Assembly (NCBI RefSeq): GCF_015704895.1
Contig: NZ_JADQWB010000024.1
Location: 1-60,508, forward strand
From: Agrobacterium leguminum
Lineage (GTDB): Bacteria; Pseudomonadota; Alphaproteobacteria; Rhizobiales; Rhizobiaceae
DNA: 60,508 nucleotides
Direction of reading: 5' to 3'
The position numbers were made by a program, and so were the translations under genes. The notes under the pieces were generated by a model, which saw nothing but the letters and a program-made list of their open reading frames with translations, searched no databases and was not told where the DNA came from. This document shows positions 21,737-33,056 of the stretch, one piece after another (the first letter of the stretch is position 1; each line of letters begins with the position of its first letter).

Positions 21737-22403
21737 TATGCTCGGGCATCAATACATAGCGCAGCAACATCTCCGCCACATGCGCAGACAGCGCTTCTTG
21801 GCCGGCCTCGCTAAAAAGCGTGTCGCCAAAATTGAACGAAAATGTCTCCGTGTTCGAGACGTTATAAAAAGACAAAGCACTGATCTGCCAATGCAGTTCA
21901 AGAGCGTCCAGTCCGGGCCGAAACACGCCGGCATCCTGCCCGCGCTTCAATATTCGGCGCATGATTTCAATGGCCGGTCGGTTGACGTTGCGGATCGCTT
22001 CGGAAACCCTGATGTGCCTGCCGTGGTGAATGTTTTCCGTCATCACCATCCGCACGAAAGCGGGGTTGCGGCGGTGGTGCTCGAAGGTAAACCGACAGAG
22101 CTTTTCAAGTGCGGCGACCGGCTCGAGATCATCCAGCTCAAGACTGCCTTCGCCGCCGCGCACCTGCGCATAGGCTTCCTCCAGCACGCGTTTATAAAGG
22201 CCTTCCTTGTCGCCGAAATAATAATAGATCATGCGCTTGGACGTGCGCGTACGCGCCGCAATCTCATCGATGCGGGCGCCCGACAGGCCATTCTGCGAAA
22301 ATTCCTCCATCGCGACGGAAAGAATATCCCGGCGCACCCCTTCCGGATCGCGCTTCGCCTGCCGGGTATCGCGGGTGCCTTTGGAGGTCGTGCTTTTGCT
22401 CAT
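21711..22403 (-). CDS. TetR-family regulator, probably of the quinate/shikimate genes
   Basis: 230 residues: a basic N-terminal tail, a TetR helix-turn-helix (about 25-70; [44 protein letters not shown]) and a ligand-binding C-terminal domain with a RutR-like look. It is divergent from quiC and convergent with aroQ, so it sits in the middle of the putative quinate regulon. Candidate operators with a common sequence lie before quiC and before the transporter operon. Which metabolite it senses is unknown; protocatechuate or dehydroshikimate would make sense. Confidence 0.85.
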   Translation of the reverse strand: MSKSTTSKGTRDTRQAKRDPEGVRRDILSVAMEEFSQNGLSGARIDEIAARTRTSKRMIYYYFGDKEGLYKRVLEEAYAQVRGGEGSLELDDLEPVAALEKLCRFTFEHHRRNPAFVRMVMTENIHHGRHIRVSEAIRNVNRPAIEIMRRILKRGQDAGVFRPGLDALELHWQISALSFYNVSNTETFSFNFGDTLFSEAGQEALSAHVAEMLLRYVLMPEHITRIGKGD

Positions 22404-22449
22404 GCTTCATTCCCTGGACGGGGCTGGCTTCTGGCTGCGTCCCCTTTAT

Positions 22450-22467
22450 TAACCAATCAGTACATAA
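22450..22467. promoter_or_regulatory. Candidate TetR operator before quiC
   Basis: AACCAATCAGTACATAA at 22451-22467 sits in the 83-bp gap between tetR and quiC and includes a possible -10 hexamer TACATA. It matches the sequence over the -10 region of the transporter promoter at 16314-16330 at 11 of 17 positions, with GTACA identical. Confidence 0.45.
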
Positions 22468-22486
22468 GGCTGAAAAGGAAGGCAAT

Positions 22487-24424
22487 ATGGCGAGCTATGA
22501 CACAATAAGACACGGCATGCCAATGCGCACATCCATTGCAACCGTATCGATCAGCGGCGAATTCCCCGAAAAGCTGGCGGCCATCGCCAAAGCGGGCTTT
22601 TCCGGCGTTGAGATTTTCGAAAACGATTTCCTGACCTACGACGCCTCCCCGCGCGAGGTGAAAGCGCTGGCAGCCGATCACGGGCTGGATATCACCCTTT
22701 TCCAGCCGTTCCGCGATTTCGAGGGCATGCCGGAGCCGCACCGGAGCCGCGCTTTTGAAAGGGCCGAGCGCAAATTCGACATCATGGGCGAACTCGGCAC
22801 CGACCTGATGCTGATCTGCTCGAATGTCTCACCGGTCTCGCTCGGCGGCATCGACCGCGCCGCCGCCGATTTCCATCAGCTTGGCGAGCTTGCGGCAAAA
22901 CATGGCGTGCGCGTCGGTTACGAGGCGCTGGCCTGGGGTCGCCATATCAGCGATCACCGCGATGCCTGGGAGGTGGTGCGCCGCGCCGATCACGCCAATG
23001 TCGGCATCATCCTCGATAGTTTCCACACGCTGTCGAGAAAGATCGATCCCAATTCGATCCGCTCCATTCCTGGCGACAAGATTTTCATCGTGCAGCTTGC
23101 CGATGCGCCGCTGATCGACATGGACCTGCTTTACTGGAGCCGCCACTTCCGCAACATGCCGGGCGAAGGCGATCTGCCGGTGGTGGATTTCATGCGCGCC
23201 GTCGCCGCCACCGGCTATAGCGGCCCGCTATCGCTCGAAATCTTCAACGACCAGTTCCGCGGCGGCTCGGCCCGGCTGCTGGCCGAGGACGGCCACCGCT
23301 CGCTCATCAACCTGATGGATCAGGTGCGGCGTCTCGAACCCGATATCCGCATCGATGTGCCCGCCATGCCGGAACGGGTGGAGACGGAAGGCGTGGAATT
23401 CGTCGAATTCACCACCGCACCGGAAGAAAAACCCAATCTGGAAGCCCTTCTCGCCACGCTCGGCTTTGAAAACACCGCCCGGCACCGCAACCGCGATGTC
23501 GATCTTTATACGCAGGGCGATATTCGCATCGTCATCAATACCAGCGATGGCGGCGATAGTTTCGCAGGAGCCTCCTATTCCATCCACGGCACCAATGCCT
23601 ATGCCTTCGGGCTGAAGGTGGATGATGCCGCAGCAGCGCTGGCACGGGCCGAAGCGCTCGGCGCGCCCACCTTCGCCGAGCCGCGCAAGTCAGGCGAAAT
23701 CGCCGTTCCCGCCATTCAGGGCGTGGGCAACGGCGTCATCTATTTCCTCGACGGTTCACCGGAGCTTTCCTCCATCTGGGACAATGAATTCGTGCCGACG
23801 GAAGGCCGAACGCCGGAAGGCGATGCCGGCCTCAGGCGGATCGATCATCTTGCGCAAACAACGCATTACGATGAAATGCTGACCTGGCTTTTATTCTACA
23901 CCTCTCTGTTTGCGACGCGGCGCACGCCGATGGTCGATGTGGTCGATCCGGGCGGGCTGGTGCGCAGCCAGGCGATTGAAAGCGTGCCCTCACCGCATTT
24001 CCGCCTGACAATGAACGGTGCGGACAATCGCAAGACTTTCGCCGGCAAATTTCTGGCCGAGGGCTTCGGCACCAGCATCCAGCACATCGCGTTTGCCACC
24101 GACGATATCTTCGCCACCGCAAAAGCCCTGCAGGCGCGCGGTTTCCACGCCCTGCCGATCTCGCGCAATTATTACGACGATCTGGAAGCCCGTTTCGGGC
24201 TGGAGCCGGAGTTTTCCGATGCGCTCAGGGCCGCGAGCATTCTTTATGACCGCGACGACAATGGCGAATATTTCCAGATCTACAGCCGCACCTTCGGCGA
24301 GGGTTTCTTCTTCGAAATCATCGAAAGGCGCGGAGCCTATGGCGGTTATGGCGCGATGAACGCCCCCTTCCGCATCGCCGCGCAAAGACGGCTTGCGCCG
24401 CCGGTCGGCATGCCGAAGGAATAA
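22487..24424 (+). CDS. quiC: 3-dehydroshikimate dehydratase, bifunctional-type fusion
   Basis: 645 residues. The N-terminal half (1 to about 290) is a xylose-isomerase-like TIM barrel that dehydrates 3-dehydroshikimate to protocatechuate: GFSGVEIFENDFLTYDASP, VGYEALAWGRHISDHRDAW, IILDSFHTLSRKIDP and LSLEIFNDQFRGGSAR hold the metal and substrate residues. The C-terminal half is a VOC/4-hydroxyphenylpyruvate-dioxygenase-like domain with an H-H-E set: IDHLAQTTHYDEM, SIQHIAFATDDI and FFFEIIERRGAYG. This fused form is known from Pseudomonas QuiC1. The ATG at 22487 has AAGGAAGG upstream. It links quinate/shikimate breakdown to the pca genes. Confidence 0.92.
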   Translation: MASYDTIRHGMPMRTSIATVSISGEFPEKLAAIAKAGFSGVEIFENDFLTYDASPREVKALAADHGLDITLFQPFRDFEGMPEPHRSRAFERAERKFDIMGELGTDLMLICSNVSPVSLGGIDRAAADFHQLGELAAKHGVRVGYEALAWGRHISDHRDAWEVVRRADHANVGIILDSFHTLSRKIDPNSIRSIPGDKIFIVQLADAPLIDMDLLYWSRHFRNMPGEGDLPVVDFMRAVAATGYSGPLSLEIFNDQFRGGSARLLAEDGHRSLINLMDQVRRLEPDIRIDVPAMPERVETEGVEFVEFTTAPEEKPNLEALLATLGFENTARHRNRDVDLYTQGDIRIVINTSDGGDSFAGASYSIHGTNAYAFGLKVDDAAAALARAEALGAPTFAEPRKSGEIAVPAIQGVGNGVIYFLDGSPELSSIWDNEFVPTEGRTPEGDAGLRRIDHLAQTTHYDEMLTWLLFYTSLFATRRTPMVDVVDPGGLVRSQAIESVPSPHFRLTMNGADNRKTFAGKFLAEGFGTSIQHIAFATDDIFATAKALQARGFHALPISRNYYDDLEARFGLEPEFSDALRAASILYDRDDNGEYFQIYSRTFGEGFFFEIIERRGAYGGYGAMNAPFRIAAQRRLAPPVGMPKE

Positions 24425-24461
24425 CTCCCGGCACCGAAATACGATCGGGGAAATCCAATCG

Positions 24462-24492
24462 GGCCGCAGCCGGCAGGAATGCCGCTGCGGCC
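24462..24492. terminator. Strong hairpin between convergent quiC and ABM gene
   Basis: GGCCGCAG-C-CGGCA-GGAA-TGCCG-CTGCGGCC: 13 paired bases with one bulged C and a GGAA tetraloop, in the 77-bp gap between two convergent genes. It lacks a long T-run but could act on both strands. Confidence 0.5.
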
Positions 24493-24501
24493 TGTTCTCA
24501 T

Positions 24502-24804
24502 TCACGCCAATGTCGTTATCTCATAGTCGCGTGGTATGGCGGAGGTCGCCGTGAACCACTCGGACGCCCGTGTCCGCTGCTGATGGAAATCGAAGGCGGC
24601 ACGGTCGGCGAAAAGCTCCTCCACCTGCCAGATCAGGGGATCGTCTGTCTCGGACACCTCGAAGGAAAGACAGCCGGGTTCCGCTCTGGTCAGACGCAGA
24701 TGTTCGGGAAGGTGGCGCCGCACCAGCTCGACATCATCTTTGGACAAGCACCGTAAAAAGCCCCTCAGCCTGACTGCGCCTGCCTTGTTGTTCATGCCCG
24801 GCAT
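24502..24804 (-). CDS. Antibiotic biosynthesis monooxygenase (ABM) domain protein
   Basis: 100-residue single-domain ABM/dimeric ferredoxin-like protein. Recognisable elements: HLRLTRAEPGCLSFEVSETDDPLIWQVEELFADRAAFDFHQQRTRASEW, which fits the YgiN quinol-monooxygenase-like family. ATGs occur at 24810, 24804 and 24795; I chose 24804 because GAGGA lies 6 bp upstream. Convergent with quiC. A role in redox handling of catechol-like intermediates is possible, but only proximity suggests it. Confidence 0.7.
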   Translation of the reverse strand: MPGMNNKAGAVRLRGFLRCLSKDDVELVRRHLPEHLRLTRAEPGCLSFEVSETDDPLIWQVEELFADRAAFDFHQQRTRASEWFTATSAIPRDYEITTLA

Positions 24805-25290
24805 TCCCATTCCTCATCGTTCTTCTCAAAGGTTTTTAGCGACAATAACCGTGGAATACACGCATCATTGCGAAGCATTCTTCAGGAATGCGCGCTCAAA
24901 ATCGGTGCAGCTGCGTATTTGTAGAGCAGTACACAAAAATTGTTCAACACTCTGGACATGATTGTTCGGTTTTGTTAGCTTTTTCGCAAAACAAGGGTGG
25001 GGAATTAGAGTTACATGCGCATCGTCGAATCTGCGGCCGACGCAAATCATCCGGCCGGTACCGATGAGGTTGCCTGCGGCGCTTCGGTGACATCGAATGT
25101 GCCGTGTCCGCGGGCGACGGCCAATGCGCATTTTGCCGATAAAGCGGCCTGAAGACATGCAGTTCTTCGCGACATTCCCGTCCTTGTCCATGGCATCGCC
25201 CAGCACGCGCCTGCCCGAGACATTTTCCCCTTCCTCATTTTCACATGGCCGCGTCAGCTTTGCCGCGCAGGCCACGCCGGAGAAGCTGAC
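24805..25290. other. 486-bp non-coding gap before the peptide transporter operon
   Basis: Divergent gap between the ABM gene and the fused ATPase gene. The middle part (about 24830-25010) is relatively A/T-rich and holds repeated ATTGTTC (around 24939 and 24961), likely part of the promoter region. No RNA gene or convincing short gene was seen; a 65-codon open frame over 25097-25294 lacks family features and overlaps the next start. Confidence 0.4.
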
Positions 25291-27111
<1,821 letters not shown>

Positions 27112-27152
27112 ATAACAACCAGACCCACAACCATCTGAAGAGGAACAGGTAG

Positions 27153-28688
27153 ATGACAATGATCAAGAAGGGGATGACGACAACGTTCGTCGCACTTGCC
27201 ATGGCCGCCACGGCCTTTACCGCCGCACCGGCTCTTGCCGCCGGCAAGATGACCATTTCCAGCCCGCAGGATCCGGGCAGCTGGGATCCGATCGACACCT
27301 TCCTCGTGCAATGGGCTGCCGTCGCCACCAACATTTTCGATGGCCTCACCTATCGCGGCCCGGACCTGAAGGTCGTGCCCGGCCTTGCCGAATCCTGGGA
27401 AGAGCTGGATGAGGGCAAGCGCATCCGCTTCAAGCTGCGCCAGAACGTCAAGTTCCATAATGGCGAGCCCTTCAACGCCGCCGCCGTCAAGTTCACCTTC
27501 GAGCGCCTTCTCGGCGAACAGGGTGCCAAGGGCCCGCAGCGCTCCAACTATGTCGCCATCGAAAGTGTCGATGTCATCGATGACTACACCGTCGACATGA
27601 AGCTGAAGGCGCCGGATCCGGTGCTGCTGACCAAGCTTGCCGGTTATGGCGGCATGATCGTTCCGCCGAAGTACATTCAGGAAAAGGGCGAGGATAATTT
27701 CAACCTCAACCCCGTCGGCACCGGCGCGTTCAAATTCGTTTCCTACGCACCGAAGACCAATATCAAGCTCGAAGCCAACCCGGATTACTGGGGCGGTGCG
27801 CCAAAGCTTTCCGAGCTTGAATATCGCTTCATCGCCGAGCCGGCGACCGCCGTTGCCGAATTGCAGGCCGGCCGCGTCGATCTCGTCATTCCGCCGACCA
27901 TCCCGATCGGCATGATCCCGGTCATCCAAGGCGATTCCAAGCTTGAGATCGTCAGTGTGCCCGGCCCGACCGTCGATGCGCTGCGTTTCAACACGCGTGA
28001 CGGCATCACCGCCGATCCGAAGGTGCGCAAGGCGATCATCATGGCCGTCGACCGCGGCACCATCGTCAAGTCGATCCTTGCTGGCCAGGCATCCGAAATC
28101 GCAAGCTTCCAGAGCGCGCTGTCCTTCGGTTACGATCCGGAGCTGAAGCCGCTGCCTTACGATCCGGAAGGTGCCAAGAAGCTGCTCGCGGAAGCCGGCG
28201 TCAAGGCAGGTGCGGCGCTACAGATCGACATCCGCGGCAATGACGCGACGATGAACGAGGTGGCGCAGGTCATTTCCAGCTACCTCTCCATGGTCGGCAT
28301 CACCGCCACCATCAAGCCCTATGAAACCAACGTGCTGCTGAACGACATCATCCCGCAGGGCAAGACCGGCGCGATGTTCCAGCAGAAATGGGGCGGCTGG
28401 ACCTTCGATTACGACAACACGGCCTATTCCATGTATCACTCGGGTGAAAAGTGGAACCCTTACGACAAGGACGAGAAGCTGGACAAGCTGCTGGAATCCC
28501 AGCGCCCGCTGACCGACCGTGCCGCGCGCGAAAAGATCCTCAAGGAAATCGGCAGCTATACCGCCGAACGCGCGCTGGAAATTCCGCTTTACAACACCAA
28601 TGCCATTTACGGCATCAACAAGCGGGTCAAGGGTTTCATCGCACCGCCGGATAACCGCCTGAAGCTGACCGACGTCACCGTCGAATAA
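27153..28688 (+). CDS. Peptide/nickel-type ABC transporter substrate-binding protein
   Basis: 511-residue SBP_bac_5 protein with a signal peptide ending ALA near residue 29. Family segments: DPGSWDPIDTFLVQWAAV, RIRFKLRQNVKFHNGEPF, NPVGTGAFKFVSY and DYWGGAPKL. The ATG at 27153 lies about 8 bp after GAGGA; 27159 is an alternative. The ligand is unknown. The M14 peptidase at the end of the operon suggests a peptide or amide conjugate processed after uptake. A stable hairpin follows the stop. Confidence 0.9.
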   Translation: MTMIKKGMTTTFVALAMAATAFTAAPALAAGKMTISSPQDPGSWDPIDTFLVQWAAVATNIFDGLTYRGPDLKVVPGLAESWEELDEGKRIRFKLRQNVKFHNGEPFNAAAVKFTFERLLGEQGAKGPQRSNYVAIESVDVIDDYTVDMKLKAPDPVLLTKLAGYGGMIVPPKYIQEKGEDNFNLNPVGTGAFKFVSYAPKTNIKLEANPDYWGGAPKLSELEYRFIAEPATAVAELQAGRVDLVIPPTIPIGMIPVIQGDSKLEIVSVPGPTVDALRFNTRDGITADPKVRKAIIMAVDRGTIVKSILAGQASEIASFQSALSFGYDPELKPLPYDPEGAKKLLAEAGVKAGAALQIDIRGNDATMNEVAQVISSYLSMVGITATIKPYETNVLLNDIIPQGKTGAMFQQKWGGWTFDYDNTAYSMYHSGEKWNPYDKDEKLDKLLESQRPLTDRAAREKILKEIGSYTAERALEIPLYNTNAIYGINKRVKGFIAPPDNRLKLTDVTVE

Positions 28689-28711
28689 TCAGGCTGTTTT
28701 CTGATCAACAC

Positions 28712-28739
28712 ACCTTGCCCGCCGCAATGCGGGCAAGGT
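28712..28739 (+). promoter_or_regulatory. Intra-operon stem-loop after the binding-protein gene
   Basis: ACCTTGCCCGC-CGCAAT-GCGGGCAAGGT, a perfect 11-bp stem 23 bp past the stop, with no T-run. Such hairpins between binding-protein and permease genes commonly stabilise the upstream mRNA so that binding protein outnumbers permease. Confidence 0.6.
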
Positions 28740-28764
28740 CGGGTCTCTCTTCAAGGTAAAAAAC

Positions 28765-29688
28765 GTGGCCGGTTTCCTCATCAAGCGATTGCTGCAGGCG
28801 ATTTTTGTCGTCATCGCCATCACCCTTCTCGTTTCCTTCGCCATTCGCCTCACCGGCGATCCGGCTGTCACCATGTTCCAGGGCGGCGGCAGCATGACGG
28901 AAGACGATCTGGCGCGCATTCGCGCGGCGCTCGGCACCGACCGGCCGTTCTTCGTGCAATATTTCAGCTTCCTGAAGGGCCTCGTGACGCTCGATTTCGG
29001 CCGCAGCTTCACCGGCAGCACGCCGGTCTCGCGCCTCATCGCCGATGCCCTGCCCGCCACGCTGCTGCTCGCCTTCATCTCCATGGCGGTGTCGATTGCG
29101 CTCTCCATCCCGCTCGGCATCAAGGCGGCGACCTCGCGCGGCAAGACGGCCGATCAGGTGATCCGCATCTTTTCGCTCGTCGGCCTGTCCTTTCCGAATT
29201 TCTGGCTGGCCACCATGCTGGTGCTGTTGTTCTCCATCACGCTCGGCTGGCTGCCGCCAAGCGGCATGGGCGGTTTTGCCAGCTACATCATGCCCGCCGT
29301 GACGATGGGCGTCATCCTCACCGCCACCAATGTCCGCCTCGTGCGCACCGCCATGCTCGATACGCTGCGCTCGCAATATGTCATGGTGGCGCGCGCCAAG
29401 GGTCTCAGCGAAAACAAGGTTCTCTACAAACACGCGCTGCGCAATTGCGCCATTCCGCTCATTACCTATTTCGGCCTGCAATTCGGTGGGCTGCTCGGTG
29501 GTATCGTCGTCATTGAGCGCGTCTTCAACTGGCCGGGCCTCGGCACGCTGGCTTTCGATGCGGTCGGCGCGCGCGATTATCCCGTGCTTCAGGCCGTCAT
29601 CACCGTGCTGTCGCTGATGATCGTCGGCATCAACCTTCTGGTCGATATCGCCTATGGGCTTGTCGATCCGCGCATCCGCACGGAGTAA
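28765..29688 (+). CDS. Peptide ABC transporter permease (DppB type)
   Basis: 307-residue inner-membrane permease starting at GTG (AAGG upstream). The N-terminus AGFLIKRLLQAIFVVIAITLLVSF is the first membrane helix; the DppB-type FQGGGSMTEDDLARIRAALGTDRPFFVQY periplasmic segment follows. The EAA-like loop is RAKGLSENKVLYKHALRN. The next permease starts within 7 bp of its stop. Confidence 0.92.
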   Translation: MAGFLIKRLLQAIFVVIAITLLVSFAIRLTGDPAVTMFQGGGSMTEDDLARIRAALGTDRPFFVQYFSFLKGLVTLDFGRSFTGSTPVSRLIADALPATLLLAFISMAVSIALSIPLGIKAATSRGKTADQVIRIFSLVGLSFPNFWLATMLVLLFSITLGWLPPSGMGGFASYIMPAVTMGVILTATNVRLVRTAMLDTLRSQYVMVARAKGLSENKVLYKHALRNCAIPLITYFGLQFGGLLGGIVVIERVFNWPGLGTLAFDAVGARDYPVLQAVITVLSLMIVGINLLVDIAYGLVDPRIRTE

Positions 29689-29694
29689 GTGACG

Positions 29695-30543
29695 ATGGCT
29701 GCCAAAACCTCGCGTCTCGCGCGCTTCACCAATCTCGAATTCATCCTCGGCGCGTTCCTCACGACAGTCATCTGCCTTGCCGTCGTCTTTTCCGACGTGC
29801 TGTTTCCGGGCGGCGCGGACAAGATCGACCTGATGGCGCGCCTTGCCAAACCCTTCGCCAATGCCGCCCATCCGCTCGGCACCGATCCGCTGGGGCGTGA
29901 CGTGCTCGCCCGCGTCGTTGCCGGCGGCAAGATTTCGCTGCTGGTCGGCTTCACCTCGGTCATCGGTGCCGTGGTCTTCGGCGTCGCTGTCGGCCTTGTG
30001 GCCGGTTATTATCGCGGCTTCTGGGATATGCTGGTCATGCGCTTTGCCGATATCCAGCTCGCCATGCCCTTCATTCTGCTCGCCATCACCTTCATCGCCA
30101 TTGTCGGCGGCAGCCTCACCAACACCATCATCCTCCTGATCGTCTCGCAATGGGTGCAATATGCCCGCCTCGTGCGCGGCTCGGTGCTGACGCTGCGGGA
30201 GCGGGAATTCATCCTTTCCGCCCGCGCCATCGGCGTTAAGGACTGGCGCATCATTCTCCAGCACCTGCTGCCGAATCTTATCGGCCCGGTCATCGTGCTG
30301 ATGACTCTCAATGTCGCCAACAATATCCTGCTGGAAAGCAGCCTTACCTTCCTCGGTCTCGGCGTCGATCCGACCATTCCGAGCTGGGGCGGCATGCTGG
30401 CGGATGGACGGACCTATCTGCAGACGGCATGGTGGGTCAGCGTCTTCCCGGGTCTTGCCATCCTTCTGACCGTGCTTGGCCTCAACCTTCTCGGCGACTG
30501 GCTGCGCGATAGCCTCGACCCCACCGGCAGAACCTCGAGGTAA
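29695..30543 (+). CDS. Peptide ABC transporter permease (DppC type)
   Basis: 282 residues with the DppC signature HPLGTDPLGRDVLARVVAGGKISLLVGF. The EAA loop is ARAIGVKDWRIILQHLLPNL. I prefer the ATG at 29695, 9 bp after GGAG, over a GTG at 29689. It pairs with the DppB-type permease upstream; the peptidase gene follows after 4 bp. Confidence 0.92.
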   Translation: MAAKTSRLARFTNLEFILGAFLTTVICLAVVFSDVLFPGGADKIDLMARLAKPFANAAHPLGTDPLGRDVLARVVAGGKISLLVGFTSVIGAVVFGVAVGLVAGYYRGFWDMLVMRFADIQLAMPFILLAITFIAIVGGSLTNTIILLIVSQWVQYARLVRGSVLTLREREFILSARAIGVKDWRIILQHLLPNLIGPVIVLMTLNVANNILLESSLTFLGLGVDPTIPSWGGMLADGRTYLQTAWWVSVFPGLAILLTVLGLNLLGDWLRDSLDPTGRTSR

Positions 30544-30547
30544 TCAG

Positions 30548-32281
30548 ATGAGCCAGATTTTCGACCAGACTTTCGAACGCACGCTGGATGCGCTTCTCGC
30601 CAATGCCGAACCCGGCCAGTCCTTCGAGGCATGGAGCTTCGATGATGCCAAAAGCCGCCGCGAAGCCGAAAACCGGCTGAAGAAAAAAGGCGTCAGCGCC
30701 CGCATCCGCAGCGCCTACAAGCCGCTTCTCTTCACCTTTATGGAAGAGATCAATCTGGATGGCGTCGACACCATCGAGGTGCGTTACCCCGTACACGCAA
30801 ACGCCCCCGTCAACCGGTTCCGGCTGGAAGCCTATCCGCTGGCGGCTCTGGTGGGCGATGCGACGATCGACTTCGTCGCCCGAAAAGACGACGCCTTCCA
30901 CTATGATGTTACCCTGAGCCGCAACGGCAAGAAGGAAACCCTGAAGATTCTGGCGCCAAACCGGGTGCACATGGATATCGTCGGCGAAACCAATGTTTCG
31001 CCGACGGGCTGGTTCCGGCTTGCCGGCGACGCTTTGGGCGAGCGGCTGGAGACGGATTACGAACGGCTTTTCGAAGCGGCGATCCATGCCGTCGCCAACC
31101 ACGGCTGGGGCGATGAAGAGCCCTATTTCGAGGAACTGAACATCCGCGTCGCGCATCCGGCCGAAGATCTGCCGCTCTCCCTCGGCGATGAGGTCGTCAG
31201 CCTGCGCGAAGCCCTGCATGAGGATTTCTATTTCTCGCTTTTGGAGTTCTTCCAGAAGAAATCCGGCCGGCCGCTGGGCGACCGGGGCCTGAAGCCCGGC
31301 CAGATCGTGCCGGAAATCGTGAAAAGCGAAGGTGAAGTCTCCGTCCGCATCGAGGCCCGCACGCTCACCACAGCCTTTCTCGATGGCCGTGAACAGCAGA
31401 TCGATACGGCCAGCGAACCGGTTGCGGCAGGCCAGCTCGCGAAACTGCTTGAAGAGATCGGCGGCGAAGCCTTCGAGGCCCGCTCCCGTTCCGGCCGCAT
31501 TCTTGCCGCCCGTTATGTCGCCGGCAGCGATGCCGCGGTGATGATCAGCGGCGGCCAGCATCCCAACGAGACGACAGGCATCGTCGGCGCCATCCGCGCC
31601 GCGCGCAAACTCGCAGAGCGCAAGGGCGCACATTTCACCATTTCGCCGCTGGAAAATCCGGATGGTTACGCCCTGCACCAGCGGCTGAGAGCCGACAATC
31701 CGCGCCACATGCATCACGCGGCGCGTTACACGGCGCTCGGCGACGATCTCGAATATCGCACGCGGGAAAATTCGGGCGTCCATCTCAACGAGAAGGCAAT
31801 CCGTTTCAGGGCGCAGGAAATGAGCGGCGCCAGCCTGCATGTGAACCTGCACGGTTATCCATCCCATGAATGGACCCGGCCGCTTTCCGGTTATGTCCCG
31901 CGCAATTTCGCCATGTGGACGCTACCGAAGGGTTTCTTCCTCATCATCCGCCACCATGCGGACTGGGAAAAGCAGGCCGAAGCCCTGCTCGACCGGGTGA
32001 CCCGCCATCTCGGCGCCATTCCCGGCCTGCTCGATTACAACAACCGACAGATCGCTCTTTATGAAATCCACGCCGGCGAAACCGGTTTCCGCATCATCAA
32101 CGGCTTCCCGTGCCTGTCCTCCGTCGACGACCGCCACACCGTGCCGATGACGCTGATCACCGAATATCCTGATGAGACGATCTACGGCACCGACTTCATC
32201 ACCGGCCACACCGCGCAGATGGAAACGGTTCTCTCCGCCTATGATGCCTGGCAGGAGATTCTCGTCGGGGAAGTGGCCTGA
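30548..32281 (+). CDS. M14-family zinc carboxypeptidase-like protein
   Basis: 577 residues. The zinc site of M14 peptidases is visible in GGQHPNETTG (His338 and Glu341) and in SLHVNLHGYPSHEW (about 430-442). LENPDGYALHQRLRADNPRHMHHAARY resembles the substrate-binding NPDG segment of the family. The first 320 or so residues match nothing I recognise and contain no signal peptide, so the protein is probably cytoplasmic. As the last gene of a peptide-transporter operon it could hydrolyse the imported compound. The true bond cleaved is unknown. Confidence 0.75.
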   Translation: MSQIFDQTFERTLDALLANAEPGQSFEAWSFDDAKSRREAENRLKKKGVSARIRSAYKPLLFTFMEEINLDGVDTIEVRYPVHANAPVNRFRLEAYPLAALVGDATIDFVARKDDAFHYDVTLSRNGKKETLKILAPNRVHMDIVGETNVSPTGWFRLAGDALGERLETDYERLFEAAIHAVANHGWGDEEPYFEELNIRVAHPAEDLPLSLGDEVVSLREALHEDFYFSLLEFFQKKSGRPLGDRGLKPGQIVPEIVKSEGEVSVRIEARTLTTAFLDGREQQIDTASEPVAAGQLAKLLEEIGGEAFEARSRSGRILAARYVAGSDAAVMISGGQHPNETTGIVGAIRAARKLAERKGAHFTISPLENPDGYALHQRLRADNPRHMHHAARYTALGDDLEYRTRENSGVHLNEKAIRFRAQEMSGASLHVNLHGYPSHEWTRPLSGYVPRNFAMWTLPKGFFLIIRHHADWEKQAEALLDRVTRHLGAIPGLLDYNNRQIALYEIHAGETGFRIINGFPCLSSVDDRHTVPMTLITEYPDETIYGTDFITGHTAQMETVLSAYDAWQEILVGEVA

Positions 32282-32307
32282 TATTGCGGCCGCCCTCGAT
32301 GGGCGGC

Positions 32308-32679
32308 CTATTTTCCCGCCGTACCGGCGAGTTTTTGGTCCCGCTGCTTCTGCAACAACCTCTTGCCCTTGCTCAGAATATGCAGATTAGCGGCATCAAG
32401 CTTGTTGTACCCGGCTTGGATAATATCAAGATCGGCAACGTGACCGATTGCTGCCAGTTCATGCATCACGTCGCCAATAGCGACATCGACACTCGGCTTT
32501 TGCAGGTTGACGACATCCTCCACCGCAGCGTGCATGCCTTGCGCATCTCCGCCCATGACGTGATACAGCGCCAGCGCCTTGCGAAGAAATGCTTCGCGGC
32601 GCTCGATCTTATTGTTGAGTATACTTTCGCCAACGCGATCTCGCATCAACTCAACAACTCTATTTTGATATTCGCCCAT
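32308..32679 (-). CDS. Hypothetical protein (orphan)
   Basis: About 123 residues from the ATG at 32679 (a GTG at 32700 would add 7). No family recognised. It begins MGEYQNRVVELMRDRVGESI, is rich in charged and helical residues and ends with a basic tail (KGKRLLQKQRDQKL). No signal peptide or membrane helix. It is convergent with the M14 gene and lies in DNA with lower G+C than its neighbours, continuing into an A/T-rich gap. No clear ribosome site. It might be a real recently acquired gene or a spurious frame; codon use looks fairly natural. Confidence 0.5.
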   Translation of the reverse strand: MGEYQNRVVELMRDRVGESILNNKIERREAFLRKALALYHVMGGDAQGMHAAVEDVVNLQKPSVDVAIGDVMHELAAIGHVADLDIIQAGYNKLDAANLHILSKGKRLLQKQRDQKLAGTAGK

Positions 32680-33056
32680 CAGACACCAAATAAAGTTCAC
32701 AATATGCTTCGCGAGGCTACAAACAATCCCCTTAGAACTGGTTAAGGCACGAGGCTTGCGCGGGTATGACCGTCATTTTCGAAACATGTCACAAAAGCTG
32801 GTTTTCATGACGAAGCATTTCGATACCGGGTGCCGCGAAAACACCGGTCGTGATGGCTGCGGCGGCGCTATACATTGAGAATCACGGGATGATCACTATT
32901 GTGCGATCTCGCATGAGACAAACCCGGTGAGACGGGTATTGATAACCGTCAGGTTATTTATCACCCCCCTTATTTCATTTTACTTTGGCCACCGCACTCA
33001 TCAATCTGGCAGTCTGGATCGGTGGATGGGAGCCACGGATCAATTGGGAGGAAATC
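32680..33056 (+). other. Non-coding gap with the promoter of the protocatechuate uptake operon
   Basis: 377 bp, A/T-richer than average. It contains the PcaQ box at 32942-32957 and, after it, the stretch TTATTTCATTTTAC before a long untranslated lead to the ATG at 33057. No gene of its own was seen. Confidence 0.6.
32942..32957. promoter_or_regulatory. PcaQ box before the uptake operon
   Basis: ATAACC-GTCA-GGTTAT is a perfect 6-bp inverted repeat with 4-bp spacer, exactly the form of the PcaQ site (ATAACC-N4-GGTTAA) and like the one at 12281-12296. It lies 99 bp upstream of the binding-protein start. In Sinorhizobium meliloti PcaQ is reported to control a protocatechuate-inducible ABC transporter. 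Confidence 0.8.
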
